NCBI RefSeq assembly: GCF_015706575.1
Contig: NW_024037058.1
Location: forward strand, 15,893,547-15,957,546
Direction of reading: 5' to 3'
Origin: Patiria miniata
Taxonomy: Eukaryota; Echinodermata; Asteroidea; Valvatida; Asterinidae
Length of the DNA stretch: 64,000 nt
A model generated the notes under the pieces. That model was not told where the DNA came from. It was given only the letters and a program-made list of their open reading frames with translations, and ran no database searches. A program made the position numbers and the translations under genes. The first letter of the stretch is position 1, and each line of letters starts with the position of its first letter. Below, piece by piece: positions 12,616-25,768 of the stretch.

Positions 12616-12962
12616 ATAGTACGGCAGATAGGTGATGGGATTGTGCCTTTGATGATACAAGCATGGCATTTGGCACAGAGTATGTACAATGATAAAGATA
12701 TTTGGCTTATTAAGGGCCATCGAAGATTTGTCCTTTGAAATATATATAGAAAGAAAAACATGCAATGGCAATCATTTTGAAAATCTTTTAAAAAATTGCT
12801 TGATATTCTATCTGTCGCTTTTTTCAAAGGATAAATCTACGATGGACTATAGCCATATATCCTTCTTGTAAGACATACTCTGACTGTGTACCAAATGTCA
12901 TGCTCGTATCATCGAAGGCACAATTCCCACAAATATTTCCCCTCTTTGCCCCACTATTTAAG
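12616..12962. mobile_element. Fold-back MITE, copy 2
   Basis: It has the same architecture and length as the element at 11336-11682. Arms share GGCAGATAGGTGATGGGATTG, the ATTTGGCACA core and GGGCCATCGnnnATTTGTCCTTTGAAA. It is more diverged between arms than copy 1. The two copies have the same outer ends (AGTRBGGC), so they belong to one family. Confidence 0.8.
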
Positions 12963-15900
12963 CCATTCTTTTAAGGAGCACAAGAGAATGGATGACAATT
13001 TGGCGAGGCCTTTATGTTCCTTTTACTGATTTTCGCTGTTATGCGCGATGACATTCGTTTCATTCTGACATTACAAACTGCCAGAAAAAAAATACTGACT
13101 GGAAAACGGAACCAGAGTCTCATTTTTGGAGGGGTCATCCACAAGTTGAATACCAGCCATAATAGCCTACAGCAGTGGTAGGCATTTATACGTAGGCCTA
13201 ATGGCGATTTAATCTGGGAGGGGTGTCTCTTATGTTCCTCTGGTTATCGTCAAATCTAATCTTGACGAGAAATCTGCTGTTTTGTTCAGTCATTTGTTTC
13301 AACTTTTTAACTTTTTGTTTGTAATTGTGGGATCTTTGTACGTTGCATTCTTTCTAAAAAAAAAGTAATTGAACGTTTTGCTTGCCTATGTGTTTTTATC
13401 CCAATCTTAATATGAGTTTTGTAAATTTGTATTTTAAAGGTCTTATTGGTGTATCCACTCTAGAATTCAAACTTTGGGTTGCCAGCAAGCGGAAATGAAC
13501 CAATAATAATAATTATTTCAAACGTCACAAAGCCGATTTGTTAATTAGAATGACGATAAATTCGCTTAAGAGTATCGCAAGTGTTGTTCCATGCCTTGTG
13601 TTGTGAAATTGTGTTGTGAAATTGTGTTATGAATTCAGGCATGTTGTTTAATGCTTACCATGTACGATCATCACTCAACACCTTATTACCAATTAGAGAT
13701 ATCATCTGAAAGATGAAGATGGAACTAAGGTCGTGAAAACAACTTAACCGCCGTTTTTTTAATATATGGCAAATTGAAGCATGTGACATCCGAGCTTGAC
13801 GTTAAGTATTTAAAAACATCACAGAACGAGGAGGGGTATGCCACTTAAAAATTAATTATTTCATGGTTACACACGTCAGTTATACAAGGTTTTTGTTATT
13901 TAAAATCTAATCTATGGTTTTCAATGCAAACTCACTACTGATGTTGCAACGAAGGCTATTAATAAAAAAGCAGCTTATCATGATATTTCATGTCTTGATT
14001 ATCATAGGCTACCTATGCGATTACATCTTAATAATTCATGTCTATACATAACCCATAGCAGCTGAGTCACTCAAGATGGCATATTTCACTGTATATAAGC
14101 CCAAACAGCACCAGACTGTCAAGATTTTCTTAAGCAAAGATAAACGCCAATTAACGGCCTCAAATAGGTGCAATTAATGACCATTAAACAATCGAGAAAT
14201 ATGAGTGCTTTCTCGCGCGCGGTGCACACACGTTGCATGCTCGCGCGATCCAAGAAAAGGAAGTAGTTTGGAGGAATACGTGATACAGAATATAGAGGCG
14301 GCGCCGAAAGTACCCGTCCCTTTCCGAGTGTCTGTTTCGCTCTGATCGATTGATGCTGCACTATGTCCCATGTTTAATTGACTTCGGGGGAATGTGTTGT
14401 GGATTTTGAAACTTGGGTGCAGGATAGACTCGGGGATCATCGCGAAATCCAAACATAAATAAAAAAAAAATGTGTATTGTAAGTTACGAGTATTATAATA
14501 CATGTAGCAGCGTGCGGTGCAAGAGGACATGCCCGATTGACATTTAAGAGATTGCAGCTAAGATGCCGCACATCACTGTCCGACTGGTGCACGGTCGAGG
14601 ACAGATTAAATGAAAAAAAGAATCATTGCCCCTAATTCCCTCTGGGGTTTCAATTTCATCACGTCTAACCGAATCTCTAACTCACACGTTGGCTTTTTAA
14701 TGAGCATCCACATGTACACACGCACTAGAAAAAACAACCCAACACCACTTCACGAATGTGGCACTGGCAACCATTATTAATGTTTGATAAGAACTGCTGC
14801 TGTTCCTTCCATTTCACGGCTGTCATTTCATTTCTTTGCAAAATGTTACCCACGTTCCCTTTAAAAATGTAGACACTTTAACTTCCTTTTTGCGGTTATC
14901 AGTTTTTCAAAAGCCAGGACCGAATCTCTGCACAGTCGTCCCGCGTTGTCGCCGTTGAAAATCTGCGGGTCAGTTGATGTTTTTGTTAAATTTTGACACG
15001 GAGCGTGGCTAGCTTGGCCCGCTCTAGGTCTGCCGAGCAATTCCTCGGTCCTCGACCCACAGCATCTCAGTCGGCGATCGCTATTTGCACAGAGTCAACT
15101 GATAAGGTGTTTAGAGTGTGTTTGCTGAAAGGAAGTGCCAAATAAAAATAAAAAAGGTTAAGGAAAAAAATCTGCACGAATTCGCAGCCTTCGAGATTGT
15201 TTGGAGACATACTGTGAATCCCCGAGCGCTTACAATGGTCGCAGGATTAATCGGAAAATTGTATGGAGAGAGGCAAAATCGGTCTTTGGTCGGAAAATAG
15301 GGAGTAAACATGGTTGGCCGTGGCGAGATGTTTTCCTTTTGAAATTATTTTTCAATCTCGAGATTTCTGACTCGCGTGTATCCTTGGTACCGTACCATTT
15401 CAATGAAGTACATCAAGAATGTCTGTATATGTGTTCGTGTAGTTACCTAGGTGATGTTTAAAGGCGTTTAACCATTGGGTATTCCTAGTATTGACAGTGA
15501 GAGAGGAATTCGGTTGGTTCGGGGGAAAACAGCTCTTTTATGAGAGTCACCATCACAAGGCCGTATTTAAAGGACATTTACGGCATGAAATCCCCCAAAA
15601 TGTCATGTTTTAGATTTTTTACTTATCCTATTCCAAAGGTCTGTTCGAAAAGAAACTAACCTAATGTCTTACCGTTCCCAAGAAAAGACGAAAACCCGCG
15701 GTTGTTTACATCGGAGGCGGCGGACATTCTGTGGCATACGCATACGTATTTCTAGCCGTCTCTGTTCAATGAACTGTATACACGTGCAGTCACACACCCA
15801 TCTTTGTAAACACCGGTAATTTTGGACCCCCCCCCCCCCCCATTGTCCCTAATCCTCATTCCTTGTTTGTACTCTTAACTTTTTAGCAACAGCTCTCATT

Positions 15901-17690
15901 GGTTTTTGTACACGAATTTCAATCGTGGACGTTCGGTCAATCGTGGACGTTTTGCCCTAACTCTTTTGTCCTAAGTCCACGATTGCCGTTGTTTACATAC
16001 TCACCCATACAGATTATCCTATATGATTGAGCACTCGGGACAATGGGGTGTGTGCAATAACAATGGGGTGACGCTGCCCGAGGACCTGGGCACTAGTCCT
16101 CGGGAGAATTTCGTGTACAAACCTTATGGGAGCTGTCGAGAAAAAGTTAAAGCACAAACAAAAGGGAACAAAAGAAGAAAAGGGGCAGGTCCTCATGAGT
16201 ATAGTAAAACACGACTGGGTGTGTGTGTCACAATGCACACATCACCAATACACACATGTAGTTTCTTACACGTCCGCAGAATGCGAACCACTGTGCGGCA
16301 GGATTCTCAACTATAGCACTCAACAGCTAGATTTTTCAAAATTGAGTCAAAATTGTGACCCCATAAATTCGTTCTCGAATGGTTCTCGCAAGAATAATAC
16401 ACAACGCCCAGTTTTTAAAGGAAGGTTGTGCGGACTTTTATATCCTACTTTTTAATGCTCTCTCCGTTTAATGTAACTTCGTGTCTAATGCGTTTTGTAG
16501 CCTGGGCGCATTCCAGGCTGTAATATGGCGACTCAAGGTGAGGGCTACATCAGGAAGGGACAGAAAAGGAAATCCAATGAAAAAAATAATAATTCCAGTA
16601 GAACGGTAAGAACTGACGAAACGCTTGTACTGGGACAGATCATACTCAATGGAAACCAAGATACATGTATTAAGAAACTGGACAATAATCCCTAGCTTAA
16701 TTAGAAATAATAAAAACAAGTTGTATTCATGTTATACATACTCGTCAACACGAGTCTTAACAGGTTTTACGTTACATGATAGACGAATGTCTAATCTGAT
16801 ACTTCTTTACTGTTAAATTCCTCGCAGACCTTCCACAAGAATAAACATCATAGGACCGAACTGATGTAGGCATTAATAGTTGATGTATCTTTTCGCTCAT
16901 TATCATGATGCTGAAGCCAGCAGGTCCCATTTACATTGAATTCGCATGATTTGTTTTTCATTATGCTGGGGCAATTGCGTGACTATTTTTAGCATTCTGC
17001 ATTCTTTCACATTGTGTGGATATGCACCCCGCAACATTTGCGCGCTTGACTGAGCAACTATGACTATGGATATAATGGTCCAGTCACAATATTTGATTTA
17101 TTGCTAGAAACACACAAGGACTAGGCCTACTATGACCGCAGTCTGCACCAGACAGTTTCGTGCTGTGCCCTTTTTTTCAACCATGTATAATACCAGCTGA
17201 AGTAAAATGAAGGGGAAAAAATCTGCTTTTCTTTCTGTCCTCGATATAGTGAAAGAAAATCTACGGGTAGGCACTTTTATCAATAGTTTGCACACGCTTT
17301 TCAAATGCTATCTTTCGAGAGTCTTGGCCGTCGCAAAACCCCGAAAAGAAGAATGATGGAAGTGCGATTTCATTTCAAATTCAAGTTTTATTCCGTTAAA
17401 AGCCGTGGCGAACTTAAGGTGAACAAGTTTTGGACTAGTGTGCGGATCAAGAATTCCACTTTAAACTGTTACTCAGTTTACAATAGCTTGCGATGTATTA
17501 CTGGTTTTTTTTATGGCACCGCATGTCAAGAAAGATAAGACCCATAAATCCTTGCCTTACTTGAAAGACTTACATTGTAAAATGCTTTTTAAAAAAATGA
17601 CGCATTTCCGTGAAAACGAAGTAGCAAACATGTCCATCAAACTCGCGGTAAATACTGACGGCGCTTAAGTCAAGTGGAGCATTTGTTTGA
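12963..17690. other. Intergenic, nothing clear
   Basis: A doubled TCAATCGTGGACGTT (15919 and 15937) is followed by an inverse copy, GTCCACGATTG, at about 15976, a small hairpin. No supported gene. Confidence 0.5.
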
Positions 17691-17897
17691 GTCCTAGAGT
17701 ACCTGGAACACTTACCTATCGCTGCTAGCATGTTGGATCGGGAAAGCGCTGTCAACTTATCAATTCAGTGGCAACTCTCCTTCTTTGAGCACTCCAGGGA
17801 GTATGTTGGTCGCATGACACGACGTTCGTATCCTTCCCAGCACATTCTGAGAGCAAACAAACAAGCTTTGGTGCCCGAGTACAGCTATGCGGCGTAG
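17691..17897 (+). CDS. Unidentified open frame, possible exon
   Basis: This frame has 68 codons and stop TAG at 17895-17897. An acceptor-like TTTGTTTGAGTCCTAG ends at 17697, which would start an exon just there; an internal ATG is at 17730. The predicted product is charged and balanced (QWQLSFFEHSREYVGRM, then ILRANKQALVPEYSYAA), more protein-like than nearby frames. The opposite strand also has an open frame (17570-17755) of poorer composition. No family was recognised and no clear donor follows, so it could be a terminal exon, a transposon relic or chance. Confidence 0.25.
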   Translation, partial: VLEYLEHLPIAASMLDRESAVNLSIQWQLSFFEHSREYVGRMTRRSYPSQHILRANKQALVPEYSYAA

Positions 17898-20800
17898 CTT
17901 ATAGCTCGACAGACGGGGAGTTCATCACTTATCTACTGCTGATAGCAGGAATGGAAGCACGCTATGAACGAGCGACGCCGCGCAGTGGTACTGTGCGTGT
18001 AAAACACGTCGTCCACTGACAAACTGTATGCTGCGCTGTTCAGATTGTGGGGGGAAAAGGCTCTCGTTTAGACAATCCACTGCGGTTGCGCGGTGCGTTA
18101 GTGCTAGCAGGGTATTTGAATATCACCGAGTGTTGGTTGTTAGAATTTCGAGCTTTCACGCAGGGCCTTGATTGACGCATTAATGCAATTACGTCGCATT
18201 GCCAGACAAACATCATGGGGGCTCAGGGAATACTATGCTGCTGATCTAACGGATGGGCATTTGGGATTTATAATATTTATGGAGATATGCACGGCCTAGA
18301 TAGCGATGGATGCAGGTGGTTTACTTCTTTTCAAAGGGCTTTTTCATCGTGCCCCAAATAAATCACAATCAGATGTATATTTCAAGCAGTAATTGTAACA
18401 TATTTTCTTGCAGCAACTAGAGGCTTTGCGTCGCAACTCCTAATTTCAAAATAAGCTTTCAAATTGCATGACATTACAATACGAATATTTATATAAGATA
18501 TGTCAATGTGTTGTATCATGATCCTATGATATTGATCGACTGTAGACTTATTTGAAACATACAAAAAATCTTTGACAAATTGAATTTAAAAAAAATCAAT
18601 ATTACAATCACTCCGAACAACATTTTGTTTTTTGCAACCTTGCGCCAGGCTTTGAACTTGAAGATCGGCAGACGCGCTCCTCTCGGATTCCAAGGATGGA
18701 TTTGAACTCCACACCGAATGCAATATGCAGGTGCGTTTACATCATTGGCATCAGTCTAGGCTTTGACAAATTCATTCAAAAATAAACAAATAATGTCTCC
18801 GGCCCCCTTGTTTGAGCACCTGCTCGGCTGAGATTGCCATCAGTTCCCCGATGACGCCGAGCCTTAGAGCGACCTTCCATGCGTCTATTTTATTGTGTCA
18901 ATCTACCCATTGGGCAACAAAAAGCATCAGAATGACTGACATGGTGCATTTGTTGACTGCTGTGATATGTAACATTGTATTTTGAAGTCCGAGGGGTGCC
19001 ATGTGGCCCGAGGGTACACTGTTATAATAGTAATCCCCAAAAATCGAAAAAAAATCGTACAGGACGAAAAACGAAAAACGAAAAACCTACATATTCTAAT
19101 AGCAAGTTTCTTGAGGAACATAAGCAGCTGACGTTATGGAAATGAATCTGTGCGACGTAGTCATATTTTGGTACCAAAAGTTTTAGACCGATGCAATTTT
19201 GAATATGTAGGACACGGTGAAACAAACTATTTTCAGCCCAGATAGGTTTTTGGCAAGTCACGCCATACAGTTCCTTTAAAGTTATCATCTGATAGATAGG
19301 TTTCGCCCCGACAGTTAGGCAATGGATAGGCATAATTGTCTTCCCTGATTATAATGTGGTACAGTTTCATTTGTGCATGCCTCAACATTATCAATAAAGC
19401 TCGTGTCACGTGGTTGCCTCAACTCGTTGGGCAATTTAAACATATGTAGGTTGCTTTCAATTTGATCTGCTCCACGGCATGAATTCACTTAAACGTCGTT
19501 ATGTGTGTTGATTACTGCCCGGGACTGATATTTTGCAAGTTAACGGCAAATTAGATTCAAAGGCATGAAATGAATTTTTTTTTTAGCCGAGATGTGTCTT
19601 TTAAATGCATTTGACGGCAGCCTTGATCGATAAAAAAGGTCGTCTTCAATGTGTGGATTGCATTTATTTTTCCCCAAATTAACGTTTCAAGAATCATTAT
19701 AATTACAGACTGGTGTAGGCCTATACTATCTTCCTTCGTGTACATACATTTGACCATTGGTCTTTCATGTTTATATATTTTTTTCTTGCTGTGATAAGCA
19801 TCGTTATTTATGTTTTTGTCAATTAGAAAATCAGACATGAATAACGCTCTAACTTTCAACTTGTAAGAACTCAAAAATAAAATTTGTTACAGTTTGTAAA
19901 AATGGTGTGTAATCTTTAACAGATAAGCGTTTAAAACAATTTTTTAGGACAATAACAGCTGTCTTGCATCGTGTGATTATACACTCGAGTTACTTCAACG
20001 TTTACTATGCGTCATTTTGATCATTAACCAATAATGGGCTTCAAACAAACATGAAACGGCCCAATTTAAGGGATACAGGTTAACTCAAAACTGTAAACAT
20101 TATCCTCGATTTCATTATCTACATTAGGGCCTATCTACGCTCAGATTTATTATGCCTGCGTCCTTATTAAGTCCACCCTTGCATGATGACCTCTCCACCC
20201 CGCCTCCCTTTCCCCGGTTCATCCGATCGCATCCTCCCATCCCAAGTCCTTTCATCCTTTTTCCCCTGCCCTATTCCGCTACATTTGTCTTGACTCACTC
20301 GTCTGGAAGAGATTTCTTTCAGCGCTTAAGGGTAGAATGAGGAGAGAACAGAGAAGGAGAGGGGGAAATTCAGCTTTAATCTGAGTGATGATAGCGACCT
20401 ACGCACATCAGATCGCCCCGATTGACTTGTGACTATCTCTGAGTCTTTTACTGAGAGAGGGAGAGTTTAGCTGAGAATTAATTTGCGTGATGGCATTGAG
20501 TGCTCGGATACATCTCGCGTTGTACGACACAGCTCCGTATCGCGCCAATGTTGACTTAGCGCGCCCAATGCATACAGATCTGACATCAATTGCGCGCGAT
20601 ACCATACCACTTGCACTTTTCCCCAACACCGATGAGACCTTTTTTTACCCTGCCTATCTTCTTCTATGCCATCGCGTTCTGTCAATAGCGCGGGTGTTTG
20701 CTTTTGTCAAATAACAATGCGCATTCCGGCACATCGGCGTTGAAAAACAATCATATGCAAAGGTTGTATACACTGTCCTTTGTTGCATTTTTATGTGCGT

Positions 20801-21533
20801 GCGTTACGTTATACAATGATGGAAGAAAAACAGAAAGAACATTATTCACCGATGATGCCTAATGAATTCAAAATCGCGAGAAAACAAACCATTTATAAAA
20901 GCAATTATAAAAGCACATGGATTTTATTGAATTAATTGTATGAGTTATTACAAATAAATATTTGATTTAATCATGCTGAGATTAAGTACTGCTATTCATA
21001 ATCATTTTAAATTCAAATTTATCATTTAAGTTTGGAAATCAGTGCATTGAGTTGATAATAATTTATGGATTGCTTCGTACAACTTTGGGCGAGTGGAAAT
21101 AAAGTTATGCTGCCGATTTGGGCATCCAACAATCTGGTTCGCCTGTGATAGATTTGGCTGGATAAAGGCATCTTACAGAACCTTGCTATTGTCTAACTCT
21201 GATAACAATCTTCATAATGTGTATTCCTGTTAATGTATCCTTAATGAGACATTATTTGTCATAAGTTATACCTTAGGGAGACACCGGACATTAAGAGACA
21301 TTTCAATATCTCCCTAATGTCACAACTCCTATTTAGAGGCACAATTTTGTTTTTGCAAATAGGCTAGATCGATTGCTCATGGTCCAAAACGTAAATACAA
21401 CAGAATTCGTTGGGGTATGCAATGGAAAATTGGACTTAGGGGTAATCAAAGTTGGACAAATGTTGTGCACAACCCTAATGGAATGTCCCCTAAGGTACCA
21501 TTCCCAGTAATCATTATAATCGTTTAATATGAT
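17898..21533. other. Intergenic, nothing clear
   Basis: Both strands are open near 20467-20714 (75 and 72 codons) in a GC-richer patch, but I recognise neither product and there is no splice support. Confidence 0.45.
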
Positions 21534-21682
21534 ATACCTTATGCGTAGCAGCCATCTTTAGACAGCAATGCCTTTGTATTGCTGGGATATGCATGAGTGA
21601 ACCTTTTGTGCAATCACTGTTACAGAATTTAAATAACAAAAGATGCTGGGTAATAAAATGACCGCCACGCATAAGGTCTATT
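21534..21682 (+). mobile_element. Short TIR element (MITE), 149 bp
   Basis: Both ends carry ACCTTATGCGTRGCRGYCAT as an inverted repeat. A second, inverted copy lies at 925-1046. There is no coding sequence, so it would depend on a transposase supplied elsewhere. TA or TAT next to both ends may be the target duplication. Confidence 0.7.
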
Positions 21683-22504
21683 GTGCGATGTGAGTAATGT
21701 CAGGAAGTAGGGTACAAACCGAACCAACCCCATGCATAATAAATGCATAATAATTTGTCCAGCATGTTTGCAATACCGATGAACTACCCGTTGCAGTATA
21801 TGCGAAAATAACATGAGATCAAACATGTCTTGAGCTGTCATTGTGTTTGTTTGCAACATCGCAATCCGCTTCCAAATTGTCAACTTTCTCATGGTTCGTC
21901 ACATCATGAGATTATGTATTTGTTAACAGCGTGTAGGTTCATTCAAATTGAAGTCCGAATAGACTTACAATTACAATGTCAAGCACTCCGCAAATCCGAA
22001 ATATTTTTTACATAATTACTTCCGGACCTGCAATGCAATGCCACTCTCCAAATGAATTTTTTTAATTGCCTACAATTAAATGTATCTCAAGAGATGGAAT
22101 TTCTTATTGTACTGCACTGAAGACATTTCATGTATGTGGGGCACAACACTTGGGTGAAGCAGAAGTACACTATGGAAATATCTTCATTATTATGATCGCA
22201 TGTTCGCATACCTCCGGTCGGAAGTCGGTCACTCATCGTCTCTGTGTTACCAGCACCTGTCAATATTCTGACCGGCGCTTTAAAACAAATTTGCCTAATT
22301 GGACTCCTAGAGTCAACAATCGTGTTTGGAGGTACGGGCCTGGGCAGGGACTACTTTGATTGATGTGTGTGCAGAGATAGTATGATTTGTTTGCTTACTG
22401 GAACAACATAATCTATGGAAGCACCGCAGGGACGCAGTAACTCCATCTAATGGTGCATCAATTGGAAATGAATTAAGTTTTGAACATCCATCAACCTATC
22501 CATT
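21683..22504. other. Intergenic, nothing clear
   Basis: One + frame of 97 codons (22066-22359) without recognisable motif. Confidence 0.5.
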
Positions 22505-22704
22505 CAGGCGCGGATCCAGAGGTGGGTTTGGGGTCGAACCCAACCCCCCTCCTGCTCTGACACCCCCCCCCCCAAAAAAAAGAGCAATAAGTGCATCAAT
22601 GTGCTGCATTACCTATATGTCCGCCTGTCCGCAACATTCGGACATAAACAAAATCTGACGAGCCTGACCCCCCCCCCCTGCAAAAATTCCTGGATCCGCC
22701 CCTG
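22505..22704. mobile_element. hAT-like MITE with CAGGSGCGGATCCAG ends
   Basis: The left end CAGGCGCGGATCCAG and the right end, read inversely as CAGGGGCGGATCCAG, form terminal inverted repeats. The inside carries C-rich runs and no ORF. CAGGGGCGGATCCAG ends are common in animal hAT-type non-autonomous elements. No target duplication was found. Confidence 0.6.
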
Positions 22705-25326
22705 CCCCTAGTTTTTGTAACAGCTGCTTGCACACAAGCGTCTATGATATTCGCACTGATTCGGCGATTAATTATGCAAAACAAGACTGCGTCTTAACCT
22801 ACAGATTCTGACCATTCAGTGGGCGCCTTCTATCGGCAATTACATAACCCGATGTTGTATTAAAAAAACCATGGCATCCAAATTAACCAATCAACAGCTT
22901 AGGTGCTGATTGAAATGACGTCACAGTTTCTAAAGTCCATACCGATAGGCTGACGCGCGGGGTCGCATACAATTTGCATGCTACGATATATCAAACGTTC
23001 GTACTGTGGCTTTTCATACGTGCATGTCCGATCCGTAGACTATACCCCCCCCCCCCCCAAAAAAAAAACACCCAAAAATCTATCATTTTACAAAAATAAA
23101 TAAATACCTTTGCCGTTATATTTTGGTGCAGCGTAATCACACAGATTAGTTTTCATAATTCATAAGCCATGATTCATACTTTATACGGGTCTGTAAGTGG
23201 GGCAGTACAGAGGGAGCAATTATGCTCGAAGTCATGAATTCAAATTATTGATGTATTTTGTTACTCGACTCCTCTCGGGGGGCTTTTCCGGTGCGTATGC
23301 ATCACTGGGCACGGGGTGAGTAAATTCCACACGGACGCCAGGAAATTACGCGTGGTCCGGTCTAAGTCTAGGCTAAGAAATTACAGGCTCTTTCTGTGTG
23401 GTTGTAACGCAGACAATATGGAAATATGAGCTGACAATCATGCAAAGAACATTAAAATATCTAAAGACACTGTGATGGGCGCAGCGGAACGATGGTACCC
23501 ACGGAGTGGACCCAGCTAGGTCGTTAACTAAATTAGACGACTAGTTTGGTATTTGGACTGTTATCGGTCTTATTGCTGCGCAAAGGTATAATGTACGTTT
23601 GCTCGGCTATACAATGAATTCTAATCGGATGAATTGTTACAAATAAAGCCTCTAATGTATTTATTGTGCTTCGTATGATTTAAATAACAGATTTTGTTTT
23701 TGCAGACTAAAATAGAAAGCCTTGACTTACCGTACGGATCGATGTGCCATTTTTGTTTTAAGTAGGGTCATGGATTTTCATGTGTTTAACTGAGAATATA
23801 ACTGCCAGGTATACGTTTGCAAAGCAATTCCGATTCGGGTTTCGACCCCTCCGCAATTGAATTTTGTCGTTTTCATGACGTCAACCTTGGCAATTCTAAT
23901 CTTGCTTTTAGTGACCTAAGAACTGCAAAACCACAAGGAGCCGCAAAAAAATATTTTAGGACGGCGTTTTTGTACTTAAATTAATCACTGTTTGTCAGTT
24001 TTCACTAATTAAAAGAAATGAGAACAAAAAGGCTTTCCTTTTAGTCAATTTTAGTACACAATCTTTCCAAAATTAAATTATCTTCATTTGACATCGCAAA
24101 GCGTGACGCACATGCAAGATTAATAAATGGTATTTGGGGGGGGGGGGTTTCAAGGTAATTTTTTTTAACAATTAGAACAAAGATGTTAACAGGCTTAGCT
24201 GTTAAGGTGCCATAGTGCTCAGCAATTAGTGAATAAGGCAAAAACAAAAATTGGTAAATCACCAAAATATTGTTTTTTTTTCGTAATGTAAGGTCAGGGA
24301 TCTTTATATATATATAATTAAAGAGATTGACGGTATAACACCGTAAACAAAAAAAGAGGAAACTGTGTTTTCAAGGAGTTTCCGGTTTAAATGTCCTCTG
24401 CGAAATTGCCTCTCTAGCGATTGTGATTTTTACCCCCTCAGGTTGCCTCCGGGCCACTTAAATCCACTGACGTCTTGCTGGGACCGAGATAAGTGAAATC
24501 ATAATGGGAATATCACGTTGACACCAAACCATAAATTTATCTTATAACTCAAGCTGGGAGCAGTGAGGATCAATGACGGTCAGTGTAATCCGATAAATTG
24601 CAGCCCAGGCTGGGGGTGAGGAATTTGTTTGTATACTATATATAATTGTTTGTCCTAATAGGGTAAAAGGGACGATTTGTCAAGATCGGTTTCAACCGTG
24701 TAATGTCACTCTCGGCTCCGGGGTTGAGTTGCAGGGAATGCTGCAAATGGTTCACCACGGGGGGAAACACGTTGGATTCTACTGCCTCTTGCCAATGATC
24801 AATGGTATTTGTTGTTGATTTAAGTCACCAGGCATCAAACAAAAGCTCAGCGACGAATCAGATGTTTGCCACTTTGACTCTTCTACAAAGTTCCTACATG
24901 GGTCATTATATGAATTTAGAGTCCAAAGTGTGACATTTTTCCTGTCCCTGTTGCCTTGGTACTTTGATATTCAAATATGACTTCACTTGAATTTTTTTTT
25001 TTAATTTGTTTGGGTAGTAGTTTGCTATTCATTATCACTCTCGGAGGACGACTGCGTGAAAGGGTCCATCAGAATTATAAAATCATACATGTCAGTTCAT
25101 AACAGGGAGAGGCAAAAAAAAGTGGACCCCAAATTTATAGAATGACTCACTTAAATTTCCAATTTCTGCGGTTAGTGTCGTGAATCATTAATTTTGTTGT
25201 GAACACTCGACCAAATTGTTTTCATATGCAAATTCTGCATTGTTTATATACTGCAGCATTGCTTTTATAAACATGGCGCGCGAGGTACAACCATTAATAC
25301 CTCAGATTTTCAGTCACATAGCAGAT
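22705..25326. other. Intergenic, nothing clear
   Basis: C, A, G and TA runs (23045, 24137, 24305) and no coding or TIR signal. Confidence 0.5.
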
Positions 25327-25768
25327 TAGGGCTGTCCAAAATATACCGAATATTCGAATATTCGATCATCAACCAAATATTCGGTTTGATATTCAAAAAA
25401 AGAAGAAATAGACATGTGCAAACACGATTGGGATGTTATTCTAATCGTAAAGTTGCGTTTTTCATTGCCGGGTGCAAGTCACTGTTTTGTCGATGGTAAC
25501 TTTTTTTGTCGACGCTTGCTTAATGGTCTCATTTTTTTATCTGGGTAAAGTCCCTTGACAGTTACACACTACTTACTGCAAAACACTCCAGTGGCCCATA
25601 ATATCCACCGCCAAAAGTCAACTTTAACCGCCAACTTCTGACCAGTAAGGACGGCAGCTGCAGCTGGCGTGTCTACAGCTTGAACAGCAAGTTTCGAATA
25701 GTCGAGTATTCGGTCAAGTGCAGTTTCGAATAATCGAATACTAAATTATTCGAAAATGGGCAGACCTA
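25327..25768. mobile_element. hAT-like element with TAGGGCTG ends and TCGAATA-rich arms
   Basis: The left end TAGGGCTGTCCA and the right end, inverted, TAGGTCTGCCCA match. Next to each end are repeated ATTCG/CGAAT units (CGAATATTCGAATATTCG on the left, TCGAATAATCGAATA on the right) that are inversely related. About 250 bases of unrelated sequence lie in the middle. No ORF of note. Confidence 0.7.

Noticed and set aside
20467..20714. Genes on both strands
   Set aside because: Overlapping frames in a GC-richer patch, no splice sites or motifs to choose between them.
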